Assembly (NCBI RefSeq): GCF_000003195.3
Contig: NC_012870.2
Location: 21,506,501-21,570,500, forward strand
Reading direction: 5' to 3'
Source of the DNA: Sorghum bicolor
Lineage: Eukaryota; Streptophyta; Magnoliopsida; Poales; Poaceae
DNA length: 64,000 nt
In this document: in pieces, positions 47,205 to 58,444 of the stretch
How the letters are laid out: each line of letters starts with the position of its first letter
Position numbering within the stretch: position 1 is the stretch's first letter
Translations under genes and position numbers: made by a program
Notes under the pieces: generated by a model
Told to the model about the DNA's origin: nothing
The model's database searches: none
The model's input: only the letters and a program-made list of their open reading frames with translations

Positions 47205-49355
47205 TGAAGGACCGAAAACGGCGACCAGAGGGGGGGTGAATGGGAGCCTCAAATTTTCTCTCGAATATATTGGGCCACTGTCCCGAGTTCACCTCCAAAC
47301 ATGCAACAACTCCAAATCTAGAATACTCACGTCAACTGGTGACGGAAGTACCTAGAGAAATTCCTTAGAGCTATAAAAACTCAATGCAACAGACGACTTG
47401 CAAATCGGAGTCCAAACGACCGAGCCAGACGAAAAACAAGAAATCGAGGCTAGAAAAATAAACAGAAAATCCCCTGAAAATATTTATCACTGTGAAATAA
47501 CGAACAAAGATGGAGAAGCTGCTCTCCACTCTGCCCAGCAGCAACAATCTGTCCAAACCTGAGCCGGTTGATTTACTGTGCCTGACTGCTTGACAATCGA
47601 GCAGAGATTTCCCTATTCGTTGGACCTGTTTCTTGCAAACAGCAAACTGAAAAAGAAAACCGGCAGCTCAAACTCAATTCCAGAAACACAAAGGCACTAA
47701 ACAAGTACAGAACCTGGACTTGCACGGCCAGAAGCAAGCACTGGTTGAAGCAAATTACTAATGAGCTTTAAAGCCTTCTGCCCAAACCGTGATCAAGGAA
47801 TAGCTTTGAGAGAGAATTAAAAAAATCCAACCACTATTGCTTGATTGCGACATCTCCAAAAGCTTCAAGATCAATTCACGAGAACTACAGAGAAATTGGA
47901 AACAAGAAAGGAACTGGACATTTCCTGCAGACTTGAGTCAATTTGCAAAGCAAATACGCAAGCGCTCAGCTGATGGATTTCCAACTACCAGTCAGCACTC
48001 GTTGCAATCGGTGCCCAGCACCAGTCCTCCTGAAAGCAAGCCTGAGTACGAACACCAGAGAGAAAAAGAGATCAACGAACAAGGACTGAGCACGGGTCTG
48101 CACGTGCTTGATGCCTGGCCGAACTCCCGCTCGGAGCTAGGATACTGAGAGCGCACGACGCAGGCCAACAGCGAGCACTGCTCAACCGAGCACGCACGAT
48201 GCTAGAGCACCTGCGAAGTGCTGCCTTCAGCCCTTCACCCATCGGACACAGGATAAACTTCACGAACAGGTAAAAAACAGGCGCCCACAAAATCGAATGG
48301 ATCTCACTCGAATCGAAAGCTCTTGAGCTCAGATTTTGCACAGATGTAACTCAACTCAGCACGAAGCTATTCCCAAAAATTCATCACTTGAAATCAACCC
48401 AAACTCTGGGAAAAACATATCGAAGGTAAGCACGAAAAATGGAGGAATAAACTCAAGAACTCAGCACGGTGTCAAATAAAAATCACAGCAATAATTGTAG
48501 AATCTCGGAGGACAAAAGGAGGATATGGGCCTCCTTTTCCATCTCAAAAATTCTCAGAAAAATACACCACGAATTTCAGTTCATGGGGACCTCTAGAACA
48601 CTAACCCTAGGTGGAGGAGGAGGAATGAAGGAGTGGGAGAGAGGTAGGAGAGTTGGGGAACTCTCGCGGCTTATTTATCAGGCATATTGCATATTCCCTA
48701 AAAGCCTCTAGATATTTGAGCGAACTAGCTAGCCTCAGGGGCATTCTAGTCCAACTCGACATGACCTAAATCCGACGGCCACCGCGCCTCCTCACCGGTA
48801 GCCTCGCTCCGAAGCGATCTCACCGATGCCGCCACGTGTCGTTCGTCCGCATCAGGACCTCCGCCCGGGTTTTGAGGCCCAAACCCGCGAAACCGGCCGC
48901 GAGTAGCGTACTCCATACGCTTCCCCGCCACTCGACACGTGTCACCGCCGTCCTCGACTGGCCGGCCCGCTAAGTCCTCCTGAGCCTCGCTTGACTCGCG
49001 TCCGCCGTCTTGACTTGGTTAACACGGTCACTCTCATGTACACTTGCACTTGTCGATGTCCCAGATGTCAGCCACTACGGCTGGTCACCCGGCCTCCTGG
49101 TCCGTCAGTCCAAGCCTCATATCCGTCCTTCGCCGCTCAGGTCCATCAGCACGGCACGTCTCTACTTGACCTTCACCTCGCCGTCGACCACCGCCTCCGA
49201 GCTCCACGGTTGAACACCATAAGCCAAGAGACATGTCGCACACATAGTTTTCGCCATGGTAATGTTAGTCACAAACTCAACCTATTTATGGATCACGTTG
49301 ACAATCACTCATCACAAAACGAACCACAAGGGTACTTGTCAACCTTGTGTTCGCA
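47205..49355 (-). repeat. 5' LTR of the Copia element
   Basis: 2151 bp with TG...CA ends on the minus strand. It should hold the element's promoter. Open frames in it (for example at 48991-49452 plus) repeat those of the other LTR and are not genes. Confidence 0.95.
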
Positions 49356-49360
49356 GTGGG

Positions 49361-51650
49361 TTAGTGCGGAACTTGGCAGGCAGCATGCATGTCATCACAG
49401 GCCAGGCTTCGATACGATGCCATTGCAAGATCGGTTCTTCTGCTCGCTGTGATGACGTACAAATTAATGGTGACACACGCGAGAGCACTCCGGCCAACGC
49501 CACTCACCATGGATAATTGTTACTAATTCTTTTTGGATGATCTTATCCTTGTACTGAAGATGACAAGTTAATTAAATCCAAAATAAAGCGCATATATCTT
49601 CACAACACGAGCTAAAGCTTTGAACATGGTCCTTTCTTTTTTTTTTTTACAGCTAGCTGGAGCATGGTCCCCTTCTTTTTTACAGCTGGAGCAAGGAGCA
49701 TGGTCTTTTGATATCTTAAAAAAAAAGGAGATGAAAAAGAAAAGGATACCATCTACACTAGCTGAGTCATACATGACCAGGATCAACATGGGAGCGGATT
49801 GGAAAGTGTCATATTCTGACTACAGTGAATTTCTTACATCCTAAAGAAAGAGAAAAAGGGAAAGCACTAGTGTTAAAAGCAAAGATGCTGCTTGCATAGG
49901 ATGGATCGGAGTCTTCAACCCGATCGGATGATCCGCAGATCACAATTTACAAAGGACCGGTCGTTGTTTTTGTTTTTGTTTTGTTCTGTTTTCATAAGAG
50001 AGAACATGGTAGTTTAAATCATCCGAGTCATCATGATCTAAGAATGAGTCGCCAATCTTGCTTTTTGAGGTTTTACCCTGACCGGATGCTACTTTTTCTT
50101 TACTTCTGCCTTGAGATCAGGGCTTCCCCAACACTCTAGCATGGAGTACTGCCTCGAAGCCCACGCCAGAACTAATCCTTGTTTAGCCTCGCTGCGCGTT
50201 AATATCTCTTATAGAAGATATATAAGCTTCACCTAACAAAAGTATAACAAGCAACGGTTCAAAGCGTGTTGGGCTACAGTCCGAAGCAGGTTAGTCATAG
50301 CTAGGATGGTGGCTTGCTCTGCAAAAAACAGAAAAAGCTAAAGAAGAAAGAGGGACGTCAATATGGTTCCAGGAGTTTGCGTTGAGCACTTGTGAGCCCT
50401 AGACTCTTCATGTCTACGTGTACTTCGACATTTTCTTTAGGCTAACAAACTTGTTAGTAGCTTCATTTGACTGTCAAGATTAGCCTTTTTACGATTTGAA
50501 GGTGCTGCTGCCTAGCTGCTAAACTGGATGATCAAATAGTCCATACTAATTACACGGATTTTATTTATGTAATTGTGTAGGATTACGTTCTAATACGGAA
50601 CTATTTTTCCAAGCAATACAAGAAGTCAAGAAGTGTTTTAGAACATAGGGGGGTTGCTTTCTCAAAGATTATTCACATTTGCTGAGCTACTCCAGCACAT
50701 CTTCTACACTGTGTCTTATGTTGGTTTAGAAGATCTCCCTAATTAAACCATTTTTGCATAAAAATTAAAGAGAGAACTATTGCAGCCGACTACCTAAAAC
50801 TTCCCCTGTATTTATTCATTTCCATACGCTTTCGCATACACATCCATTCTAAATTCCACTTCAACACCATAGTAATTCAAACTTTTATGATCCTATACTA
50901 CACGCAATTGTACAACACTTGAAGTCTTCAAATCCAAGAACGACATAAGTCCAAATTTGTAAATAAAAAAAAGGTATTGTTAATAGGTAGAGCATAAATT
51001 GGTGAGAGTAGAAGAAATCATCTCATGTCATTTTGAGCTATAATTATCTTTGTAAAAAGTCTACACGTTCTTGAATTATGGGTCCCAAAAATCAAGACAC
51101 GTTATAGGATTTGTAGGGCATGTTAACGCTCAAGCAAAATGACTTATACTCATCAAAGGTACTAGTGAACAGTGATAAACAATGCGGTACCATTGTAATG
51201 TCAAATGTGCTATATTGACCTTTCTTTTTGCACAGCAAATTTTGAATGCTACAAAATCTTTCATTGTGGGACAAATCATTTTTGGGTTAACGATTCACTT
51301 CAGTAACAATTAATAATTAGCAATCAAACATACCAATAGCAACAGGTGTGCCGGTCACAGAGCAGCTGCAATCAAGAGATTAAATCCATCCAAGAACTGA
51401 CCAAAGCAATCAGGTGATTGTTGATCTATGGCAGGCACATAGAACTACTGTCTTGTGCATGGCTAATTACACACAGACGAAATAACTTGTACATATACAA
51501 GAACTGACGAACCTACAGCTAGATAGCTAATCATCGAAAATTAGCCCTGGACTCAAATCTCTCAGTGAGGAACCATACACTAAGCCACACTAATATCATG
51601 ACTACAGTTATTTACACAGAAGAAGCAGAATCCTGGTTCTAGAATCCTAG
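49361..51650. other. Displaced distal flank of copy 6, then copy 7 downstream spacer
   Basis: 49361-50150 continues the array upstream region that the retrotransposon split, with the distal module GGATGATCTTATCCTTGTA at 49535-49553. 50150-51250 has no recognised gene. From about 51290 it is copy 7's downstream spacer (AGCAATCAAACATACC, CTAATATCATGAC). No coding sequence. Confidence 0.55.
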
Positions 51651-51890
51651 CTACGAACAAGCCATGGCCGCCGCCGGAGATGACGAGGCACCGCAGTCGT
51701 CGAAGTTCTGGGAGTAGCTGTGCAGGTCGTACCCGAACCTCACCGCGCTTCGCCTCGGCCGCGCCGCGCTCCGGCCGAAGCTGGACCTCAGCCTCCTCAA
51801 CAGCCGCCTCACCGGCGCCGCCGTGCCACTGTCGCGGCTCGTCCTCCTCTGGCCGCCGCCGCTGCCATACAGGGTGAGCAGATACGCCAT
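51651..51890 (-). CDS. Small arginine-rich protein, array copy 7 (subfamily B)
   Basis: A 79-residue single-exon protein, ATG at 51890-51888 (MAYLLTLYGSGGG). Subfamily B traits: one residue less at the start, PVRRLLRRLRSSFGRS as basic stretch, AVRFGYDLHSYSQNFDD as core, and an Ala/Ser-rich tail ending MACS. Here the final core glycine is preceded by an inserted cysteine (FDDCGAS), a change not seen in other copies. No signal peptide, no introns. Function unknown. Confidence 0.8.
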   Translation of the reverse strand: MAYLLTLYGSGGGQRRTSRDSGTAAPVRRLLRRLRSSFGRSAARPRRSAVRFGYDLHSYSQNFDDCGASSSPAAAMACS

Positions 51891-52013
51891 AGTTGCTCTC
51901 GATCTCTTTCTCTATCTCTCGGCCACGCTGTAGCGCTACAGTGCAGTTGTTCTTGCTGTCTTCTGAAGGATGAAGTGTGAAGACCCTGCCCCCAGCGAAA
52001 CCACCCAGCTGCA

Positions 52014-52024
52014 GGTTTTATAGG
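52014..52024 (-). promoter_or_regulatory. TATA box of copy 7
   Basis: Minus-strand CCTATAAAACC about 125 bp before the ATG. The B copies share this exact box and a GAAGACCCTGCCCC block (plus strand) just downstream of it. Confidence 0.75.
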
Positions 52025-53027
52025 CTCAGGCCGGCCTTGGACTCTTGGAGACACTCTCGCCGGCCGGTCGATCGGGCCAGCCAGCACTAGCGTCGTTGCT
52101 CCTACCGAGCCACGATCACGACGTGGCCACGTAGGTGACGATGACATCCACTAGAAATGCCAATTTCAGGTGCCTTTTCCTGCCGTCCTGCGTAGTCATC
52201 CTGCGCCCAAAAGGAAGTAACTATCACCAACCGAACAATAAATTAAGATTACTTATGTTTGTGTACTCTCTAACTCTTTTTATCATTTTCAACACAATAC
52301 TCATATATGCAATATGTCTAGTTATTGTGAACTTACCAATTACTCTTTTTTTTCCATGCACATATAGTTTCTCTCTCTATGCATCACGCTTTAGAGGTCT
52401 ACAATGTATTTAGTTTAGACTTAGGGTATGTTTATTTGGTTCAGCTTTAAAAGTGCTTATGCTGCTAAAAAATAATAATGTCAATTAAATGGGTGGGATT
52501 TGAAGTTGCTTTTCTAAAAACAACTGCTTTTGCGACACCTTGGACTTTGTTTTTGGTTTTTGCCTTTCCGATTTTCCAAATGACTAGAAACAGAAAGACA
52601 ATGTTTCAAGGGAGATAAAGAGATGGGTCGGTTTTACAGTTGTTTGAACCAAACATCTTACAGTTTTCCATAGCACACGACTCAAAAGCAGCTTTTCCAA
52701 GTAAATTGAAGCCATCCATTCCAACGGTTAGCTGACCAAAGCAATCTGCTGATTGTTGATCATGATCTATGGCGTGCAGGCATAGAATTGTTGTCCTTGC
52801 CCGTAGCTAATTACACAGGCGTCTATATACAATAACTGGATGAACCAGCTAGATAGGTAATCAACAGAAATTAACACTGATCTTTCAAAGAAAACTGAAA
52901 TTAACACTGGACTCACTCAATCTCCCAGTGAGAAAGGAATGAGACACACTAATATGTTGGCCATAGTTAATTACACAGAAGAAGGAGAATCCTGGTCCTC
53001 CTACACTCCTAGAGTCCTAGCTACGCA
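52025..53027. other. Short copy 7 upstream region, then spacer
   Basis: Copy 7 keeps only a short upstream region (to about 52230, with GTGACGATGACATCCACTAG). It then joins common AT-rich spacer (TGTGTACTCTCTAACTC, also at 35315) and, from about 52690, the downstream spacer of the dead copy at 53.1 kb. No coding sequence. Confidence 0.5.
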
Positions 53028-53337
53028 CAACGGCACAAGCTGTGGCCACCGGGCTAGTCAGACAATGCCGAATCAATGTTCCTAGTTAGTCAGACAAGCT
53101 GCTTTGTTCGTTTGAGCTTATCAGCCGAATCAGTCAGCCATTCAGCAGTGTTTTTCTCTCATAACAAATCAGCCAAACGAACAAAGCCGCCATCCTCTCT
53201 ACATCGCTAACGCACAGTCACAAGATGCCCCCGGCCCCTTGGCCCCTTTGATCGTCCGAGCTATTTCTGGGTGTGCTGCAGCTCTGGCTTCTGAAGATCT
53301 TGTGCAAAACAAAACCTCCCATGCTGCGCTTTATAAG
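53028..53337 (-). pseudogene. Gutted array copy (subfamily A-like) with MITE
   Basis: The 3' side (CGCACAACGGCACAAGCTGTGGCCACCGG, close to 36423-36460) and the 5' leader (TGTGCTGCAGCTCTGGCTTCTGAAGATC, TATA box TTATAAAG at 53329-53337) of a gene unit are both present. Between them the coding region is reduced to a few bases around AATGCCGAATCAATGTTC plus an 87-bp MITE. The core motif is gone. The surviving flanks are closest to copy 6. Confidence 0.8.
53101..53187. mobile_element. 87-bp MITE with GCTTTGTTCGTTT ends
   Basis: Perfect 13-bp inverted ends GCTTTGTTCGTTT and AAACGAACAAAGC, with internal AATCAGTCAGCCATTCAGCAG. No clear target duplication, perhaps because of the surrounding deletion. 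Confidence 0.8.
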
Positions 53338-54914
53338 GTCCTCCCATGATATGGTGACGATGCAATCCACTAACGGTCCAACCAAAATCCAGCTTCATGT
53401 GCATTTTCTGGTAGTAGGCTTGCTTTAGTGATGGATCGGATGGCCAAGGGAACTGGCGACACACGGCGACGCCTAGTCACCTGAGCTGCTTCCTGATGTC
53501 TGTCCTGCCAATAGGGTCGGCGGCTTCCTGTCCCTGATGTCCGTCCTGCCGCTATAGGCACGGTGGCCGGCCTGCCATGCACGCATGTGCGGAGAGAGCT
53601 AGCTAGATGGCCACCGGCGGTCCGCCGGCACCATGGACATGTTGATGCACACGGTCCGGAGATTTCACGTGCCTGTGCTCCCTTGACCTGGCGTGCCACG
53701 TAGGTAAATATGGTAAAAATGAAAGATGTGTGACTTAAAAGTGTTAAAAATGTAAGCGTCATTATAAGAGTGGGATTCTGATAAGTGTCATCCGTTATAA
53801 TGGTAAATATGTAAAATTCCCCTTGCATTGCATTGACGAAGATGGTGACACAAGCGAGAGCACTCCATGGCCACTCACCATGGATAACTGTAACAAAATA
53901 TTTTTGGATGATCTTATCCTTGTGCTGAAGATGACAGGTTGATTACACCCAAAGTATACACATATCTCTCTTTGTCAAAAAAAAAAGTATACACATATCT
54001 CCACAACACGAGCTAAAGCTCTGAACATGGTCCCCTTCTTTTTTTTAACAGCTGGAGCAAGGAGCATGGTCTTTTGATATCATAAAAAAAAAGAGGTGAA
54101 AAAGAAAAGCATACCATCTATACTAGCTGAGTCATACATGACCAGGATCAACATGGGAGCGGATTGGAAAGTGTCATGTTCTGACTACAGCGAATTTCTA
54201 TTAATTTCTACATCCTAAATAAAGAAAAAAAAAAGGGAAAGCACTAGTGTTAAAAGCAAAAATCTCTAGATGACAGGAAGCTGCTACTTGCATGGGATGG
54301 ATCGTAGTCTTCAGCAGCCCGATCGGATGATGATCAGCAGATCACAACTACGAAAAGGCTGGCGATTGTTGTTTTTATTTTTTTATTTTTTGTTTTGTTT
54401 TTGTAGGAGATATGGGTTGGTGGTAGTGGAGTGGCACTATATATGAGAATGTGGTCGTACAAATCATCCGAGTCATCATGGTCCAAGGATGACTGGATGA
54501 ATCACCAGCCTTGCTTTTGAGGTTTTGCATGCCCTGACCGGATGTTATTAGTTTAATTCCTTTCCTTCGCCTTGAGATCAGTAGCTTTATTTGGCTGGCA
54601 AGATTAGGTTTTTGCAATTTGATGATGTTGCCACTGCCTTCTAAAGTGGTCGAGATCAAATAGTCCAGGCTAATTACACGGATTTCTTGTATAAGAATCG
54701 TGTGAGATTACATTCCAACAAGAAACTGATGTTCTCGAGAGGTCTCTCAAAAATTAGGCACAGAGGATCTGAATTGTCTGTTACTCTAACCTCATCTCAA
54801 AACACTCATCTTTCCTCCTCTCCGTCAGCACCTGTCACCACCGTGCCCAAGCATCTAGGGGCTAGGGCACAATCTCAGTTTTGATTCAGCTATAGTTCGT
54901 CAACAAATCAATAA
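53338..54914. other. Upstream region of the dead copy, then spacer
   Basis: Array modules are kept although the gene is lost: TTCCTGATGTCTGTCCTGCC, GGCACCATGGACATG and the distal GGATGATCTTATCCTTGTG (53906-53924). No gene. A frame on the minus strand (53370-53828) is a chance opening. Confidence 0.5.
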
Positions 54915-55120
54915 GGGCACTCACAATGCAAGACTCTATCACAGAATCAAAGACACTTAATTATATATTATTTATGGTATTTTGCTGATGTGGCAGCATA
55001 TTTATTGAAGAAAGAGGTAGAAAAAATAAGACTCCAAGTCTTATTTAGACTCCAAGTCCATATTGTTCGAGGTAATAAATAACTTTAGACTCTATCATAA
55101 AGTCTGCATTGTGAGTGCCC
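54915..55120. mobile_element. MITE with GGGCACTCACAATGCA ends
   Basis: A 206-bp element with a perfect 16-bp inverted repeat at its ends (GGGCACTCACAATGCA and complement). The interior is AT-rich with CCAAGTC/GACTTGG pairs. Flanks TAA and TAG are near matches for a 3-bp duplication. Confidence 0.8.
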
Positions 55121-55614
55121 TAGTAGCGCTACTTCACTTATTCTTTTCCCCCATCGAAACCGCAAGATCACTGATTCAGTGTTCGAGTGGTCCTCCCTGC
55201 CTCGGCCACTTCAGTAACAGTAATTAGCAATCAAACATACGCATTATATTGCAAGAGGTGTGCCGGTCACCTGGATAAATCTATATATCAGCAATTTAGC
55301 ATAAAGAGTAGCTTAAATCAACAGATCAAATCCATCCATATTCCAACAGCTGACCAAAGCAATCTATAAATCCCCTTGTGTGTTGATCTATGGCAGGCAT
55401 AGAACTGCTGTCTTGTGGGTAGCTTATTACACAGACGAAACAACTTGTATATACAACAACTAACGAACCTACAGTAGATAGCTAATCACCGGAAATTAAC
55501 CCTGGACTCGGTCAATCTCTCAGTGAGGAAGCATTAAGCCACACTAATATCTTGGCTATAGTTATTTACACATAAGAGAAGCAGAATCCTGATTGGCTGG
55601 TTCTAGAATCCTAG
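55121..55614. other. Array spacer, 3' side of copy 8
   Basis: No gene; matches 51290-51650 and 61190-61639 (AGCAATCAAACATAC, GACCAAAGCAATC, CACTAATATCTTGGC). Confidence 0.55.
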
Positions 55615-55851
55615 CTACGCACAAGCCATGGCCGCCGGAGCTGACGAGGCAACGCCGTCGTCGAAGTTCTGGGAGTAGCTGTGCAGGTCGTACCCGAACC
55701 TCACCGCGCTTCTTCGCCTTGGCCGCGCCGCGCTCCGGCCGAAGCTGGACCTCAGTCTCCTCAGCAGCCGCCTCACCGGCGCCGCCGTGCCACTACTGCG
55801 GCTCATCCTCCTCCGGCCGCCGCTTCCGTACAGGCTAAGCAGAGACGCCAT
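55615..55851 (-). CDS. Small arginine-rich protein, array copy 8 (subfamily B)
   Basis: A 78-residue single-exon protein, ATG at 55851-55849 (MASLLSLYGSGGRRR). B-type basic stretch PVRRLLRRLRSSFGRS, an extra arginine before the core (RPRRRSAVRFGYDLHSY), SQNFDDG, then VASSAPAAMACA. It is very close to copy 9 and near to copy 7. The leader holds a (CT)n tract (55858-55882 region, plus strand). Function unknown. Confidence 0.82.
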   Translation of the reverse strand: MASLLSLYGSGGRRRMSRSSGTAAPVRRLLRRLRSSFGRSAARPRRRSAVRFGYDLHSYSQNFDDGVASSAPAAMACA

Positions 55852-55952
55852 CCTTGCTCTCTCTCTCTCTCTCTCTTTCTCTATCTCACGCTGGAACAGT
55901 GCAGTTGTTCTCTTGTGAAGACTGAAGTGTGAAGACCCTGCCCCCAGCTTCA

Positions 55953-55963
55953 GGTTTTATAGG
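55953..55963 (-). promoter_or_regulatory. TATA box of copy 8
   Basis: Minus-strand CCTATAAAACC about 105 bp before the ATG, same as in copies 7 and 9. Confidence 0.75.
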
Positions 55964-56305
55964 CTCATCAGGTCGGTCTTGGAGACACTCTCGCCGGCCG
56001 GTCGGTCCAGCCGGCACAAGCGTCGTTCCTCCTACCAACGGCCAGGGGCCCCGATCACGGCGCGGCCACGTGGGTGACGATGATATCCACTGGCTACGAG
56101 GCGATCGTGGGAAAGCTGCCGGTTTTCAGGTGCCTTTTCCTGCATCGTCATCCTGCGCCCAAAAAAGAGGTAATTACCAGTTTATCACCAACCGCACAAG
56201 ATGCTTTTTCAACGGTAGCTGAAGCCGGGACTTGCATTCATATGAGAAGTGAAGTGGCAGTGGCTCATCTCTCTCTCGCCTCGCCTGTCAAGCGAAACTG
56301 GCAAT
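55964..56305 (-). promoter_or_regulatory. Proximal upstream region of copy 8
   Basis: No gene. It contains GACACTCTCGCCGGCCGGTC, CCACGTGGGTGACGATGATA and TTCAGGTGCCTTTTCCTGC, all shared with copies 7 and 9. CACGTGG is a G-box-like motif (bZIP/bHLH target in plants); use here is inferred. Confidence 0.5.
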
Positions 56306-56548
56306 GCCTTGTCTAGGTCCATCTAAAAACCTAAAATTTTTCAAAATTCTCTCTCGCATCGAATCTTTAGACGCATGCATGAAGTATTAAATATAAAAAA
56401 AATAAAAATTAATTACACAGTTTGGTTGAAATTTATGAGACGAATTTTTTGAACCTAATTAGTCTATGATTAGACAATAATTACCACAAACAAACGAAAG
56501 TACTACAATGTCGTGAAATTTTTCGCATCAGGAACTAAACACACGGCC
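56306..56548. mobile_element. Tourist-like MITE (GGCCTTGTTTAGTT family) upstream of copy 8
   Basis: The internal CGAATCTTTAGACGCATGCA and TTACACAGTTTGGTTGAAAT segments and the right end AGGAACTAAACACACGGCC identify the family. The left end (GCCTTGTCTAGGTCC) is degenerate. Confidence 0.75.
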
Positions 56549-57082
56549 CAAGACCAAAGACGAACTACAGAGGGGGTCGGCGGCCTCGTGCACCCCCTTT
56601 TTGCGTAGTGCTGTGGTGGTAGGCTTGCTTTGCTGACCGAGCTAGCTAGCTACTAGGTAGAATTAATTCTTTTTAGATGATCGCATCCGATTACCGAAGA
56701 TGACAAGTTAAGAGCAAAATCAACGCAGGACGATCGTTGGTCTCACCTCAAAAGACGTACTCCACGTAGATCCGTATAAATTGAGGCCGTAAATTCTAGT
56801 AGAACGTAGAGCATCTCATCCTTTTTAGATAATGGATAGTTTATACCCGGCTTCATCTATCAAAAGATAGAATCATGCCAATTATTACAAAGTTTGCCCG
56901 TAGGCCAGCACACAAACTAAAGAGAGCTCGCAAACCCGAACAACTGGAAGAACACAAAGGAAAAGTGCGCTAACTAAGAAGAGGCAATAAATCTAGTTGA
57001 CAGCCAACCATTGAAACTAAAGAATTGCAAAGCTGACGTCTCAAGAAATTGCCCAGCTGAAACAAGCTCATTCCGCATAGCT

Positions 57083-58444
57083 TCACACCGTTGCAATTGT
57101 ACCCATTGTCGAAGCCAATGGATTCCCCTGAAGAGTATCTTTGCCTGGAGTAGAGTCCAAGTTTTTGCGGGCTTTTAATTTGGACGCCTTCTCAAGGGAG
57201 TCCTGACCTGAAGTCCTTGTACATCTTTTGCTGGATCTTATTAGAGGCACTGTCCCACCATTGAGCACATTAGCCTTCCAATGGCCATTACCATCTGTTG
57301 TTAATCCACACTGGGAAAGCACAACTATTGGTTTCTTGTTTGCTTGGACAACAGGTGGTACTGACTGTGCACCAATTTCCTTGATCTGAAGGGTCCCAGA
57401 GGCCGCACTCATTTCCTTTTCGGCTGCAGCACTGTGCATACCAGAATCAGGTAGCTGTGCCTTCGGCACATTATCATTTGTTGATCCTTCCTTTTTACCA
57501 TCTTCATCCATTGGGTCCTCTTTTTTTTCCCCCTTTGGATCATCTTCATCTATGGTAGAGTCCATATCAATGATTTGAGGCTCACCATCAGGCGTCTCAT
57601 CCTCGACACGAAATTGTAGCTCATAGACATAATCCCCAATCACTATATCCACAAAATTAGGGATAATAGTGGGATCTAGCACGGCTACCTTCATCCTTGC
57701 CCTGCCATATTTCTTAGTAAATTTTGTGTCTACAGCTCGGAAAACACCTAGAATGGAGCCAATCGCCCAAATGATAGGGAATTCCCGAAACTCCTTTGGT
57801 AGACCACGAAACTGAACCCAGACCTTGTCTATTTCATACTTATTATATACATCATTCTCACCACCTTTCTCAAAACGATTTTTTCCTTTCACTGTCTTTG
57901 TGTCCATTGGGCCCCAGTTAACCACACAGTCCAATAAATTAGAGGATGGGAAATTAGTGACAAAAGCATCAGTGCCTCTTTCTTCAATTTCCCACTTGTG
58001 CTTGCCAGGTAGTAGTTTTTCAAGTTCCACTGTCAATTGATCAGCAGTAAGGGAACTCTCTAAAACACGTACCACGGCTGATTTTTCCTCTAAATTTGTT
58101 TTGGGGTTTTCAGCGACAGGAATAAAATAGAAGCCCAAGCCTTCAACCGCGTAACCATAAGGAAAAGCAGTATTATGCATTTTCTTCATATTTGGACAGA
58201 CTTTAGTGACATGATCTCCAAAACAAATCTCACAACACAAAGGCACAATGCACACTGACATTGTATGTCCTTTAGTATGGCAACGATAGCAGAATGTCTT
58301 ACCCTTTTTTTGAGTCCCATGTTGTGAAGTTTCAGGCACATCACCTATGATAGTACTCGGTGGAACAGTGCTCTTTGAATGTTCAGGTACTGCTGTCAAC
58401 GTTTCCTTCGGAGTTGATGCCGCCACTTGCAGGACATTTCCCAT
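57083..58444 (-). CDS. Zinc-knuckle and DUF4283-like protein of a transposable element
   Basis: An open frame of 453 residues starting at the ATG 58444-58442. Two zinc knuckles lie at residues 52-65 (CX2CX4HX4C, CYRCHTKGH) and 71-83 (CX2CX3HX4C). A DUF4283-type region spans about 130-265 (VWVQFRGLPKEFREFPIIW near 210-230), with an acidic, Asp/Glu-rich linker after it and a basic C-terminus. These features recur in LINE ORF1-type nucleic-acid-binding proteins. The frame before this ATG is also coding-like but shifted, so the true protein was longer and this copy is probably a broken gene whose 3' part remains open. Confidence 0.6.
   Translation of the reverse strand: MGNVLQVAASTPKETLTAVPEHSKSTVPPSTIIGDVPETSQHGTQKKGKTFCYRCHTKGHTMSVCIVPLCCEICFGDHVTKVCPNMKKMHNTAFPYGYAVEGLGFYFIPVAENPKTNLEEKSAVVRVLESSLTADQLTVELEKLLPGKHKWEIEERGTDAFVTNFPSSNLLDCVVNWGPMDTKTVKGKNRFEKGGENDVYNKYEIDKVWVQFRGLPKEFREFPIIWAIGSILGVFRAVDTKFTKKYGRARMKVAVLDPTIIPNFVDIVIGDYVYELQFRVEDETPDGEPQIIDMDSTIDEDDPKGEKKEDPMDEDGKKEGSTNDNVPKAQLPDSGMHSAAAEKEMSAASGTLQIKEIGAQSVPPVVQANKKPIVVLSQCGLTTDGNGHWKANVLNGGTVPLIRSSKRCTRTSGQDSLEKASKLKARKNLDSTPGKDTLQGNPLASTMGTIATV

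Larger units (their letters stand above)
37685..49355 (-). mobile_element. Copia LTR retrotransposon, 11.7 kb, degenerate (Sirevirus-like)
   Basis: Complete structure: two LTRs of about 2.15 kb with TG...CA ends, target duplication GTGGG (37680-37684 and 49356-49360), a primer binding site for initiator Met tRNA, gag, pol in the order protease-integrase-reverse transcriptase-RNase H (Copia order), and a purine tract. Long LTRs, a large gag and several CTCCCCCT motifs in the 3' non-coding part (for example 40166, 40279 and 39840) suggest the Maximus/SIRE (Sirevirus) lineage. Reading frames are broken, so it is not autonomous now. Confidence 0.93.
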
